64,000 nucleotides of DNA, taken from positions 620,001 to 684,000 of the forward strand of contig NZ_LQBO01000001.1 of NCBI RefSeq assembly GCF_001507555.1, given 5' to 3'. The DNA comes from Thiomicrospira sp. XS5 (GTDB lineage: Bacteria; Pseudomonadota; Gammaproteobacteria; Thiomicrospirales; Thiomicrospiraceae). Under the pieces are notes generated by a model. That model made no database searches and was not told the origin of the DNA. It was given only the letters and a program-made list of their open reading frames with translations. The position numbers were made by a program, and so were the translations under genes. This document shows, in pieces, positions 18,247 through 27,835 of the stretch. Position 1 is the first letter of the stretch. Every line of letters starts with the position of its first letter.

Positions 18247-18558
18247 AAGTAATAGTTCACTTTGGCTAGCTAATAGTTCAGGTATCCCGTTATTGCTTTA
18301 AAATTCCTTCAAAGTGAATATCGATTGTTTCCTTTCTGGTCTTCGACCGTTTCTTGATTAATCGACCATGTAACCGTTTTCAACGTATACCTCCAGCCCC
18401 TTTGTTTAGAGTATCTTTTCGTTCGAAAAAAATTCTAAAGACTCACTTTTGATCCTTAACTGTTTTTCTTGTGTGCTAATTGATGTGATACATTTTTAGG
18501 CGAAGGCCTGTTTATAAAGCGATTTGAAAACAATATCCTGTTATGATTTTTCTAAATA
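18247..18558. other. non-coding stretch upstream of the palindrome array
   Basis: About 310 bp of A+T-rich sequence between yoeB and the repeats. I see no convincing reading frame, terminator or repeat. It probably includes the promoter of the TnsE-like gene together with the adjacent array. Confidence 0.35.
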
Positions 18559-18644
18559 CAAGCAATTTGCTTGTATTGAATGCAAGCAGTTTGCTTGTAT
18601 TGAACGCAAGCAATTTACTTGTATTGGCGCAAGCGTTTTGCTTG
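18559..18644. repeat. array of four 15-bp palindromes, 24-bp period
   Basis: CAAGCAATTTGCTTG and close variants at 18559-18573, 18583-18597, 18607-18621 and 18630-18644, joined by TATTGAATG-like linkers; spacings are 24, 24 and 23 bp. Each unit is an inverted repeat of CAAGC. The array ends 54 bp before the start of the TnsE-like gene, so it looks like a set of operators for a dimeric regulator, or binding sites for an element protein. An apparent small reading frame across it (18524-18721) only reflects the 24-bp period being a multiple of three. Confidence 0.75.
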
Positions 18645-18698
18645 CGAAACGCTTTTTGCCTGTTGATAAGGGTGTTTTAGGTAAAGGAGAAAGTTTGA

Positions 18699-20519
18699 GT
18701 GGCGGGGGCTTTTACTCTTAAAAATTTTGCAGAACAGTGTCAACCTGACAAGTTTTATCGGCTTGATATTATTAGGGGTGTTTCATTCGAAAAAGCTTAC
18801 GACCCTACGATGCCCTTCCAGTCAGTCATTGTTAATTTCTCTTGTTATTCCAGTGAATATCAGTCGCTCGACAAAATAAGATCCATTCCAGCTAAAGACA
18901 TTTTCAAGTCTTGCTACATCGACAAAACAGCCAACCTGGCCATTGATGTTGATGTAACTAATCTGATTTTTTTAAAACCTGGCACCGTCTGGAGAAATGG
19001 CGCCTCAATGTGGGAGTCGACTGAATTAACCAATGTCTGCATCAATCAATCTGAAGCAAGCATGGTTTCTTCTTATAGTGAAAGTAAACTTGGAACTAAA
19101 ATGCCCTTCCTCTTTGGTAGAAAAAATGTCCAGTTTCTGAAATTTCCCAATTCAAAAGTCAAGGACAAGACGATCACTGTTTTGATCCCTACGACTGAAA
19201 TCATCCGTTATTATTTTTCGGGTTCAACCTATTTCACGAGAGAGTTGTTTAATGGTGCGCTGAAAAGCTTTAATAACTCTGGTGAAGCCACTAGACTTTT
19301 CTTTAAATATGAGTTCGATGAAGCTGACGAAAGCGTTTATATTTGGTTAAAAAGGAATTGTTTCGATTCGGATGCTTTCATGATTGCCCGCGGTCTGGCT
19401 GATGAAGTCGCAATGAATGCAATGAGCTATATCTACGCTTCTCTGGTACATGCAAAAACAAATTTTAAGACTAAGGATGGCGACATAATCCCAGAAGTCT
19501 GCCCAAGAACAAGTCTTCCATTCTCCGGAGCAACCAATCTTGAAGTTCTGGGGCAGTGGCTACCACGAAAAGATGGTGAAACGGAATTCACAGAATATAT
19601 GGTCAGAACTATCGAGGATTGCGATCACCCACTACCCTTCAAGAAAATCAGAATTGAATCGGTTGATTCTTATCAATCCAGTGGAGAGGTTAATGGGGAT
19701 GAAGATCCGAAGCCATCAAAACCAAGAAGAAAACGTGATGAAGATAATGATCCTAGGCCACCAAACTATACCGAGGGCGAAAGGCCGACCGATGGTATTG
19801 CTCCTGAAGAGTTGAAGTTCATGATGCAGCGGTTCAGCCACCTAGAGGATGTTCAGGTTGAAAAGGTCGAGAAGGTATCTGAAAAGGAAAAGCAACGCCA
19901 TTATCAGCAGGAAAAAGAATCCAATTCAGATGATGGAAGTACTTTGCCTGGCGACTACCGAAAAGATAACGATCTTCAGCCTTGGAATAACAGAGCGATA
20001 GATTCTGAACCGATCCCTATCTCCGAAAGGTTAGTCACGGTATCAAATGCAGTGGCAACTGTTCTTGAAAAGGAGACTGGTTGGTTTGCTGAGGCGTTAC
20101 CGGTCAATTGTGTCGATGATACCTTACCTTTTGGGCTTTACAGTTTTGAGCGGCCGGCAGGTAAAAATGCTCGATATGATTGGAATATGGTTGGAGAAAG
20201 AAGTCGGAGAGCCTTGTTTTTAGCAATCTCGAATCAAAGTGGCCAGACGGTTTACTTGTTGGAGATTGAAGGCAAAGGAGAGGTCAGCTTTTCGTTATTT
20301 CTATTTAGAGCAGATCAATATGAGAGCCTTGATTCTTTCGGCGGTGCCCGGTCGTTGATGTTTGAGATAGCAGATTCTTCAGGCTCTAAGATTAAAGATG
20401 AGATCCTGGAGGACTTTGTTGTGACTAGTATGAAGCATACCGAAAGCGATAATGATAGCTTTGTGGATCGGCTGTATCGTGCTATTGATGGGGTGTTTAA
20501 AGACGATGAGGATACCTAA
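18699..20519 (+). CDS. tnsE: TnsE-like transposition protein
   Basis: A 606-residue protein with the layout of TnsE: a globular N-terminal part (about 1-325), a charged, Pro-rich linker (about 335-430, KPSKPRRKRDEDNDPRPP) and a C-terminal domain (about 440-606, ending in a segment with MKHTE near the end). Segments such as ITVLIPTTEIIRYYFSGSTY (about 159-178) and the CDHPLPF motif (308-314) have counterparts in the second TnsE-like gene of this element. Tn7 TnsE directs insertion to discontinuously replicating DNA and so to conjugating plasmids. Start GTG 18699, with RBS AAAGGAGA 8 bp upstream; it is preceded by the palindrome array. Assignment rests on architecture and remembered similarity, not on a search. 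Confidence 0.65.
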   Translation: MAGAFTLKNFAEQCQPDKFYRLDIIRGVSFEKAYDPTMPFQSVIVNFSCYSSEYQSLDKIRSIPAKDIFKSCYIDKTANLAIDVDVTNLIFLKPGTVWRNGASMWESTELTNVCINQSEASMVSSYSESKLGTKMPFLFGRKNVQFLKFPNSKVKDKTITVLIPTTEIIRYYFSGSTYFTRELFNGALKSFNNSGEATRLFFKYEFDEADESVYIWLKRNCFDSDAFMIARGLADEVAMNAMSYIYASLVHAKTNFKTKDGDIIPEVCPRTSLPFSGATNLEVLGQWLPRKDGETEFTEYMVRTIEDCDHPLPFKKIRIESVDSYQSSGEVNGDEDPKPSKPRRKRDEDNDPRPPNYTEGERPTDGIAPEELKFMMQRFSHLEDVQVEKVEKVSEKEKQRHYQQEKESNSDDGSTLPGDYRKDNDLQPWNNRAIDSEPIPISERLVTVSNAVATVLEKETGWFAEALPVNCVDDTLPFGLYSFERPAGKNARYDWNMVGERSRRALFLAISNQSGQTVYLLEIEGKGEVSFSLFLFRADQYESLDSFGGARSLMFEIADSSGSKIKDEILEDFVVTSMKHTESDNDSFVDRLYRAIDGVFKDDEDT

Positions 20520-20539
20520 CATGATTAGGAGATGGTTTG

Positions 20540-20851
20540 ATGCCGGCTAAAGAGATTGCTATCGCAGCTTTGATTGCAACCAGCGGTGTTACGGATGCTG
20601 AGTCACCTAAAGAAAAAATCCTATTTGGCGGTGATATGGCTCTAGTCGCTACCGAGCGTTGTGTCGCGGACGGTCGGGATATTTATAAAGGGTTTACTCT
20701 TATATCTGATTATCAGGATGGGTACTTTAAGGTTAATTGTCAGATATTGGAAACAACTACGGGTGATTACTATGCTTCCAAGGGAGTGTATTATGAGTAT
20801 TCGGAGAATTTGGACGCTTTGATTGAATTGTTTAAGGAGCGTAGGAAATAA
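20540..20851 (+). CDS. small protein of unknown function
   Basis: A 103-residue protein starting at ATG 20540 with RBS AGGAGA 7 bp upstream (an in-frame TTG lies just before). The N-terminus is mildly hydrophobic (AKEIAIAALIATSGVTDA); the middle looks like an alternating beta sheet (GFTLISDYQDGYFKVNCQIL) and the end is a charged helix (ENLDALIELFKERRK). No family is recognised. It begins 20 bp after the TnsE-like gene on the same strand and is probably co-transcribed, so it may assist or modulate that protein or simply be cargo. Confidence 0.65.
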   Translation: MPAKEIAIAALIATSGVTDAESPKEKILFGGDMALVATERCVADGRDIYKGFTLISDYQDGYFKVNCQILETTTGDYYASKGVYYEYSENLDALIELFKERRK

Positions 20852-21085
20852 TGGTTTTTTAAAATATGAACATACTTAGAGATGCGCCATTAGGGTAGGA
20901 ACATGAGTTGGAACCCTGATAAGTCTTTCGATTATTTACTTTGTAGTGGCCAAGTTTACTGCACCATTACAGTTTGATGTTAATGAAGAGCTGAGCCGCT
21001 ACTAATTTAGTAGGTTCATTGTTGGAATTGCAAAAAAACATCTCTGCTATGAAGATTTTTTACGAAATAACCTAATAGAGCCTGG
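20852..21085. other. non-coding stretch before the internal transposon end
   Basis: About 230 bp without a credible reading frame. It separates the outer element's left cargo from the second transposon end. No terminator stands out. Confidence 0.35.
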
Positions 21086-21152
21086 TGTCAGTAACATAGC
21101 TAATTTGTACTCAACATAGCTATATTAAACTTAACATTGCTATTTTGTACTC
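21086..21152 (+). repeat. left end of a second, nested Tn7-like element
   Basis: TGTCAGT is followed by three direct 20-bp repeats (21093-21112, 21113-21132, 21133-21152; consensus AACATAGCTATTTTGTACTC, the middle copy more diverged). A terminal TGT plus tandem sites of about 20 bp is the pattern of Tn7-family ends, and it reads rightward as a left end. The motif differs from that of the outer element. No inverted partner was found in the window, so the other end seems to be lost. Confidence 0.6.
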
Positions 21153-21198
21153 GCGTGGTTTGTAAGAGAAAAAATTCAACTATGATTTTTGATTCAAA

Positions 21199-22857
21199 AT
21201 GCCACAACAAATTTATTATCAAAATGTTCCACCAATAGCAGAGTTTCCCGATGGAAGCTGGACAATTATCTGGCATGGGAAAGTATCTCGGAATCCAAAT
21301 GTTCCCTCTGAACCACTCATTGAACTTCACATTCGCTCAAAAGAAAAAGATGACATTATCGAAGTTGGCGTAGGACAAATTCCAATCCTTTCAATTGGAG
21401 CACACTTCCTTAACAAAAAGCTAACTACCGGAAGGCCTGACAAAATTGAAAATCTTGTCTTACCTGAAGTACGTATTACATCAGAAAACATCAAAATCAT
21501 TACTGCATGGGAAAAGATTGAAGAAGGTAAATATGCCATCAACCCTAACAGCATGAAAATACCGTTTTCTGCATCGAATACAAAATGCCTGGCAATCGGT
21601 TACAACGATGATCCATTCGGAATCATCATTCCTACATCTGAAGTCACACGATTTTACTACTGCCAATCAACTGACTTAGCTCATAGTGCCTTTTGGGGCG
21701 AATATACGCACTCGTTAGATCAAATCGTAAATAGAGAAAAGTGTGGTTTTGATGAAGAAACTGACAGAGAAATCGTTCACTTGAGACAACATTTTTCTAA
21801 CGACGATGCTTAGACAATTGGAAGGATTTTGAGAGATGAAGTCGCCATGCAGGGTGTGCAAGAAATTCACAATAGTTTGCTACGCAGTATAGATACCGAA
21901 GATTCAGGCATATTTAGCAGCGACATACCTTTCATCGGTGAAACTCGCTGGATTGCCAGAGGCATTCAGATGGGCACTGATGAGCACCCTAGATATTTGG
22001 TAACTCAACTTATCAAATGCGCTCATCCATTCCCCTTTACCCAGCTTCAAGTTAGCAGAGACAATGATTCCACCCTGTCTGATCCTGAAACCGATAAATC
22101 ACAACAAGAAAAAAAGCCATACAACCGGTCACGCTCAAATAAACCTAAACAGAAAGACGGGCAAGGAACACCGCTCAATAGCGATAGCGAAACCAACAAG
22201 AACCTGCCAATTACAAATATCTTGAGTAGATCCGCACAGTTTGATTTTCTTGAAGACAAAGAGATCATCAAGCCAGAAAGCAAGGAGTATAACGAGTATA
22301 AATCCGTGCCAAACAAACCGAAAGTACCTGATGCTACCGGAGCTGGTACAGGACAAGGTGATTACAGTCAAAATTCCACAAATGAACAAACAAAAATCAA
22401 ACGAAGCAAAGGTGTCGGCGCTGACTTGGACATGCTCACTGAAGCAGTACGAATTCTCAAAGACGATGGCATGGATATTAAAATTCGTATGGCATCAACA
22501 ATGCCTTTAGCTTCTGCTCCACACAAATGGCAATGGGGCTATCTGGACTCATCAACACAAACTAAACGAAATGTTATTGCTATCGACATTAAACGGAAAG
22601 ACAAATACTACTGCTGGGTTGATATTGAACAACGCAGAAAGGGAGAATGTACCGTGGGGTTACTCAAATCCGACACAAAAATAGGAGATGAAACCCTACT
22701 AACCATTTTAAAAAACTTATCCCGCTTAAAAGGAATTTGGAATGGTTCCAAGGGAACTGCAACATCAGGATTTGATATTGAATATGAAAGAGTTTTACAC
22801 ACCTGGAATAGCGCTGAAAAACTTATACAAACAATAACTCAAAAAATTCAAATGTGA
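21199..22857 (+). pseudogene. second TnsE-like gene, interrupted by an in-frame TAG
   Basis: Two frames, 21199-21813 and 21829-22857, lie in the same register and are separated only by TAG at 21811-21813. Read through, they give 551 residues with TnsE layout: N-terminal part with FGIIIPTSEVTRFYYCQSTD, the AHPFPFTQLQV motif, a charged linker (residues of about 290-400) and a C-terminal domain with VIAIDIKRKDKYYCWVDIEQ. Around the stop, the sequence aligns with the intact paralogue: NDDA-stop-TIGRILRDEVAM against SDAFMIARGLADEVAM. It is therefore a point nonsense mutation rather than two genes. It lies 47 bp inside the second transposon end, as the intact copy lies near the outer left end. It may be dead or expressed by amber read-through. 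Confidence 0.65.
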
Positions 22858-22882
22858 CCTTGCACAAGGTGTACAAAAAATT

Positions 22883-22929
22883 TTGCAATTAAACGCACAA
22901 AACTGCGCTACAATTAACACAGTTTTGTG
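22883..22929 (+). promoter_or_regulatory. promoter and operator of the restriction-modification operon
   Basis: A 10-bp inverted repeat, CACAAAACTG (22896-22905) and CAGTTTTGTG (22920-22929), encloses a TACAAT box (22909-22914). A TTGCAA (22883-22888) lies upstream at a long 20-bp spacing. A repressor bound to the palindrome would cover the -10 region. The HTH protein encoded immediately downstream is the obvious candidate. Confidence 0.5.
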
Positions 22930-22955
22930 TACTTAAACTTAGAGTCAATTAGTTT

Positions 22956-23411
22956 ATGTCAAAAAAGATTACATTCAAGTCTAAAGACATTCGTGAAGCA
23001 TTAGCGATAAAAACGTCTCAATTCCGCACTTGGGTTGAAAACTTACCACCGCATTCGAATATGGTGAAGCATGAACGCTCTGCAGTAAAATATGATTTTT
23101 CAGACTTAATTTATTTTTTTGTGATCAAACATATTACAGATACATATGGTATTTCCACATCATCTTTGTCCAAAGTATCGCAAGAAATTTATTCATCTCT
23201 ACGTAGCCCCCAAAGCATAAAGCATCGGACATTTTTACTGGTAGATTTTTCCAATCGTTCTTGTAAAAAACTATTGCAGGATAAGCAAATAGACGCCGAA
23301 GGCATAGTAATTGATTTGCAACCGATACATGAGCAACTACTCAAATATCTTGGTGTGGTGCCAGAGCAAAAACAAAATGAACTACCTTTCGGTTTGGCTC
23401 AGGTGATATAG
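22956..23411 (+). CDS. MerR-like HTH regulator of the adjacent operon
   Basis: A 151-residue protein. Residues of about 7-75 look like a MerR-type winged helix (FKSKDIREALAIKTSQFRTW, followed by RSAVKYDFSDLIYFFVIKHI). The C-terminal half (TFLLVDFSNRSCKKLL) has no recognised effector domain. It is the first gene of an operon with the methylase (3-bp gap) and nuclease, directly behind a palindromic promoter. A controller (C-protein-like) role, delaying nuclease expression until DNA is methylated, is plausible but inferred. Confidence 0.6.
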   Translation: MSKKITFKSKDIREALAIKTSQFRTWVENLPPHSNMVKHERSAVKYDFSDLIYFFVIKHITDTYGISTSSLSKVSQEIYSSLRSPQSIKHRTFLLVDFSNRSCKKLLQDKQIDAEGIVIDLQPIHEQLLKYLGVVPEQKQNELPFGLAQVI

Positions 23412-23414
23412 CAA

Positions 23415-26400
23415 ATGTTATCCAAAAAATGGCTTGATGCTTTAAACATAAGCGGAAGAACACCACCAGAACTCATTCTTCCAACAAGTGACTTTGTTGA
23501 CCTTCCTCACAGCTCATCAATTCAGAAAGCATTTACTGAAGTTGGCCTAGACGCCATCTACTGCATTTCAGGAGTACCCGTAGTAGGTATCTTGACACAT
23601 TCAAAGTTTGACCACGACCTTGTTAAGGATGCCCATAAAGCGCTATGGAACCAGGGTACCATGTCACTTCTTTTTGCCATTTCCGAAAACGAACTTCGCA
23701 TTTACTCTTTAACTCAAATTCCAAATGACAATTTAGATGAAAAATTAATCAATATTTTAAATTTAATATCAGATTTTCATGAGTTAAACAATCTTATATT
23801 TGGCATTGAATCTGGACGTTTTTTTAATGAGAACAAAGACAAGTTAAAATCTGAAGATAGAATAGATAATGTTTTACTTGAAAACCTCAAAATAACTTTA
23901 AACAAACTAACAGAATCAAACTTGCCTACAGAATCTGCTCAAGCTTTATTGATGCAAATAATGTTTATTTCCTACTTAGAAGATAAAGAAATTATAAGCT
24001 CAAATTATTTTCAGGAAGCAACCCAAAATGGGAACATTACATCTTTTCTTGAACTAATACGAAAAGAATCTTGTCTAAGCGAGTTCTATTTATTATTTGA
24101 CCAATTAAAGCAACACTTTAATGGTGACATGTTTGTCGCACCAAGCTCATTCGAGTCCGACAAAGCAACAATTCTTACAGATAAGCATATAAATGTAATC
24201 TCTGATTTTAGAGAAGGCAACATTAATTTAAGTTCCGGACAACTGAAGCTTTGGCCATACGATTTTAAATATATTCCAGTAGATTTAATAAGCGCAGTCT
24301 ATGACCGTTTTCTTGCTTTCGATCCAAAAACAAAAAGAGAAAGTGGGGCATTCTATACTCCTATGTTTCTTGCTGATCTTGTCATAGAACAATCTTGGAG
24401 TGAATTATCAAGAGTTCAGAAAACAGAAGGACGCTTTGTAGACCCCTCTTGTGGCTCTGGAATTTTCTTAGTTCGTTTGTTCGAAAAACTTATCGGTCAC
24501 TGGAAATTATCAAAAAAATCTAGCTGTTCCTCACCATCTTGGCAGGAACTAATAGGTATGCTTGACAGACTACATGGCTTTGATATCCAAAAAGAGTCAA
24601 TTCGAGTAAGTGCGTTTTCGCTATACATTGCTCTATTAGAAAACTCTCAACCATCTGAACTTTTAACTCTAATTACGCAGAAAGGTCATGTATTACCTAA
24701 ATTACTTGGAAGAACCCTTATTGTTGCAGATTTCTTTGACATCCCAACAAGTCAAAAATATGACCTAGTTATAGGCAACCCTCCATGGGTTAGCAGAAAA
24801 AACAACCGTAGCAAAAAATCAGACACTAGCTGGAAAGGAGTCTCTACTGAAAACCTACCAGCAAAAGAAATTGCTTGGGGATTCACTTGGAAAGCATTAG
24901 AGCATCTCAAGGAAAATGGATTTACTTCTTTTCTTCTAAAAACAACAAGTGCTTTGACAAGTGTTACTGAGACAGCAAAAGAAAACCGCTCCAACTGGTT
25001 ACTACACGCTGACATACTAAAAATCATAAATTTTTCTGACTTAAGATTTCAACTATTTGATGGCTGCAACGCTCCAACTAGCTTGATTATTTATGGAAAT
25101 AAGACCAACAGCTCAAACTATTTATTTGATTATTGGGTTCCAAAAGCAGACTTAAACTATAAAACTACACGCTTTCTAACGATTAGCTCCGTTGACAAAC
25201 TGAAGTTGCCAATTAACCTTGTTAGAACTGATCCCCTAGCATTCAAACGCCACATGTGGATGCAAAGCCCAGATTTCAAACTATTTCAATACTTATCAAG
25301 CTTTCCAAAACTAGGAAAGCAGTTGATTACTTATAAAGATTCACAAAAAAATGAAAATGCTGAATATGAACAATGGGTAATTGGTCAAGGCTTCATTCAG
25401 CACCATGAAAAAAAATGAAAGCAAGGATGGATATAAAGCAAAATCTTTAGAAAAAATTACAAAAATTCCTTTTCTTAAAGCAACACAGTTACAAACACTT
25501 GTGTTACCTGAAGTTACCAATAAACCTTGGCCTACAAGCGCAGTTTACAGAAAAGGATATGAGAGAGGTTTTGAAGCGCCATTTATATTAATCCCTCAGG
25601 GCTTAGGAAATAATACTCAAGATATCAGCACTCGATTAAAAGCATGCTATTGCACACAAAGTCTTTCATTTACGTCATCTCTTCAGTCAATAAAATTTGA
25701 AGAAAGAGATTCTGATAAGGCAAAATTCTTAACTGTTTTACTAAATAGCTCTTTAGTTACTTGGTATTTATTTCATAGCTCTTCTGTTATTGGTATAGAG
25801 AGAGATAAGGTACCTCAAAGTGAGTTATTAGACCTTCCTTTCCCTGCTACCCAAGAAGCTTTATCACCAAAAGCAAAAGAAGCTTTTGGTCAAGCAGTAG
25901 CCCTTATGGACTCTCTACTGAATCAAAAAGACAACTTATTAAAAGAAAATGTAGAAACACATTTAAGGCAAGTAGATAAAATTATCTATAACTTTTTTGA
26001 ACTAGATGAGTCCGACATTTGTATTATTGAAAACACTGTTTACAACATAATGCCAAGCGTTCAACCAGCCTCAAATCCAAAAAAAATACCGCCTTTATGG
26101 AGTACAACAAATACAGAAGATTGGGAACGATATTCTAAATGGTTAACTTTCGGTCTATCTAAATGGATTGGCCAGCCTAAAAAAGTATCTATTGCATTAG
26201 AAGGTTATTCATCAGATCTTGTTATTTTAAAAGCTCAACTTTTAAATACCAATGAACCTGCAAGCTTCTCAAATGAAAATAATAAATTAACTGATGCTCT
26301 ATCTAAAGTATGGGAAACCCTTCCTAAAGATGTATCTCGAAATTTCCAACTCATTCCTGATATAAAAATTTTTGTTAATGATGCTTTGTACATCGTTAAA

Positions 26401-26493
26401 CCACGCAAAAGAAGGTTTTGGCTCACTACTTCGGCACTTGCTGATGCAGACTCTATAGCTTCAACACTTTACTTAAAGAAGGGTCATGAATAA
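23415..26493 (+). pseudogene. N6-adenine DNA methylase, frameshifted at an A8 run
   Basis: Class I SAM-dependent DNA methylase of the Eco57I/type IIG-like group. The first frame (23415-25418, 667 residues) has a helical N-terminal region, the entry segment ESGAFYTPMFLADLVIEQSW, SAM motif I FVDPSCGSGIFLV and the catalytic adenine motif LVIGNPPWVSRKN. It stops within HHEKK. The target-recognition part continues in another frame to 26493 (370-residue frame with KATQLQTLVLPEV and GFEAPFILIPQGLG). The shift occurs at eight A residues, 25408-25415; seven would give one protein of about 1025 residues. This may be phase variation, slippage-dependent expression, a mutation or a sequencing error. Both halves are otherwise intact. 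Confidence 0.75.
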
Positions 26494-27154
26494 TATGGTT
26501 TACGGGTCAAGCTCCTGCTGGGAACAAGAACTAACAAATTTAGATGACAAATTAATGGCATGCATATCAAGCATAATGCCTGAAGTAGTTAAAAAAGTGT
26601 TTTCAAACACAAAAGAAAAAACAATAACAAAAAGAATAGTTCACTACACTAGAGCGAGCAAATGCCTTATGGAAATAGGAACTCTAGAACTTGAATTTGA
26701 GCTTACACAAGAAAATAGGAATGGCGACATAACAACTAAGGGGTTTTTAGATATGGCTTTATTTATTAACCCAGGCAATTATGAGCAATATATAGCATAT
26801 GAATGCAAAAGACTTAACAAAATATCCTCATCAAATGGGAAAAGAAAATCTCTTGCGGGTTTATATGTGGATGAAGGAATTATCCGATATATAACAGCAC
26901 AATACTCAGAAAAACTTCCATATGGGTGTATGATTGGCTATGTGCTTGACAATGATATAAGCTTCGCAAAAAAACAACTTCACACAGCTATTCGCCGCAG
27001 AAGTAAACTAATAAAACTCAATAATCAAACATTTCTCACTAGAACTACCAGCTCAATACTTGATAATTTTTTAACCACACACAATAAACATTCCATGTAC
27101 TCAAACTTCCAAATCAGACACTATCTTCTAGCTGTAAATGGAAATAACACCTAA
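26486..27154 (+). CDS. putative PD-(D/E)xK restriction nuclease
   Basis: A 222-residue protein with a nuclease-like core: D89 in KGFLDMALFI, then E106-x-K108 in YIAYECKRL, the D...ExK pattern of restriction-type nucleases. Further basic residues follow (RRRSKLIKL). It overlaps the methylase gene by 8 bp, so the two are translationally coupled. Neighbourhood and motif suggest it is the cleaving partner of the methylase, in an operon of regulator, methylase and nuclease. No named restriction-enzyme family was recognised, and cleavage is an inference. Confidence 0.6.
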   Translation: MNNMVYGSSSCWEQELTNLDDKLMACISSIMPEVVKKVFSNTKEKTITKRIVHYTRASKCLMEIGTLELEFELTQENRNGDITTKGFLDMALFINPGNYEQYIAYECKRLNKISSSNGKRKSLAGLYVDEGIIRYITAQYSEKLPYGCMIGYVLDNDISFAKKQLHTAIRRRSKLIKLNNQTFLTRTTSSILDNFLTTHNKHSMYSNFQIRHYLLAVNGNNT

Positions 27155-27181
27155 TCTTTCCATCAACCTTATCATTCAAAG

Positions 27182-27835
27182 TCAAAAATCTTCAAAACCT
27201 CTTTGTGGGCATTGATGAGCTACTTTATCAAGGCAATGCACCTCATCTTTAACACCTCCGCGCACTGCCTTTATGGGCTCGCTCAACAACTGAAAAGATG
27301 AAATTTTTGGCGCATCAATTTTTACAAAACCTTGTTTACCATACTCTTTTACTTCCTCTCTCAGTTCCATCAACAGGCGCCCTAATATGTTCATACCAAT
27401 TAAAACTGAACCATCTGAAGATGGCTTGGCACCCCAAAACACATCTTTATATGACTCCTCTACTATGGCCTTATCACCAGTACTTAACAACAATGCGCTA
27501 AAAGAATTCCAGTTACAAACAAGTTTAACTCTTAAACACCAACGCATAATGTTAACGCGCACATTATTCCAATCAGCCCTAGTTTCCTTAAGATGTAATT
27601 TACTCTTTTCTTTTGCCGTCATCGGACTCTTCTGACTAATGATGATTTTTTGCACTTCGGGCAACAAAGGAAAGCGACATGATTGGTAAAGAGCTTCAAC
27701 AGTACGAATATTAGTGCCATTAACCCAAACTGGGTAACCTCCTGCCATATTAGACAACCCTCCAAAAGGGCCGTCTGTCTTAAGGAAAACTACGCTATCC
27801 TTACGCTGATACATACGTTCTTGCTTCTGTTTCAT
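27182..27835 (-). CDS. NADAR (YbiA-like) domain protein
   Basis: A 217-residue protein of the NADAR/DUF1768 family. The typical opening, FGGLSNMAGGYPVWVNG, is followed by TVEALYQSCRFP, and the closing part YKDVFWGAKPSSDGSVLIG leads to NILGRLLMELREEV. NADAR enzymes cleave N-glycosidic bonds; some remove ADP-ribose from guanine bases in DNA and act as antitoxins, and YbiA acts in riboflavin metabolism. The ATG at 27835 overlaps the stop of the upstream PRTase-like gene by one base (TAATG), so the pair is coupled; a longer open frame upstream overlaps that gene and is not preferred. A defence role is inferred. Confidence 0.8.
   Translation of the reverse strand: MKQKQERMYQRKDSVVFLKTDGPFGGLSNMAGGYPVWVNGTNIRTVEALYQSCRFPLLPEVQKIIISQKSPMTAKEKSKLHLKETRADWNNVRVNIMRWCLRVKLVCNWNSFSALLLSTGDKAIVEESYKDVFWGAKPSSDGSVLIGMNILGRLLMELREEVKEYGKQGFVKIDAPKISSFQLLSEPIKAVRGGVKDEVHCLDKVAHQCPQRGFEDF

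Noticed and set aside
18559-18644. Possible mini-CRISPR array
   Set aside because: The repeats are 15-bp palindromes with only 8-9 bp of near-constant linker, no unique spacers, and there are no cas genes.
18524-18721. 65-residue open frame across the palindromes
   Set aside because: Its repeated KQFACIE-like peptide is a by-product of the 24-bp period; it overlaps the start of the TnsE-like gene and has no clear ribosome site.
22796-22808. CCTGG as partner of the CCTGG before the inner end at 21086
   Set aside because: The match is five bases inside a coding region and is not preceded by an inverted terminal repeat, so it is not a target duplication.
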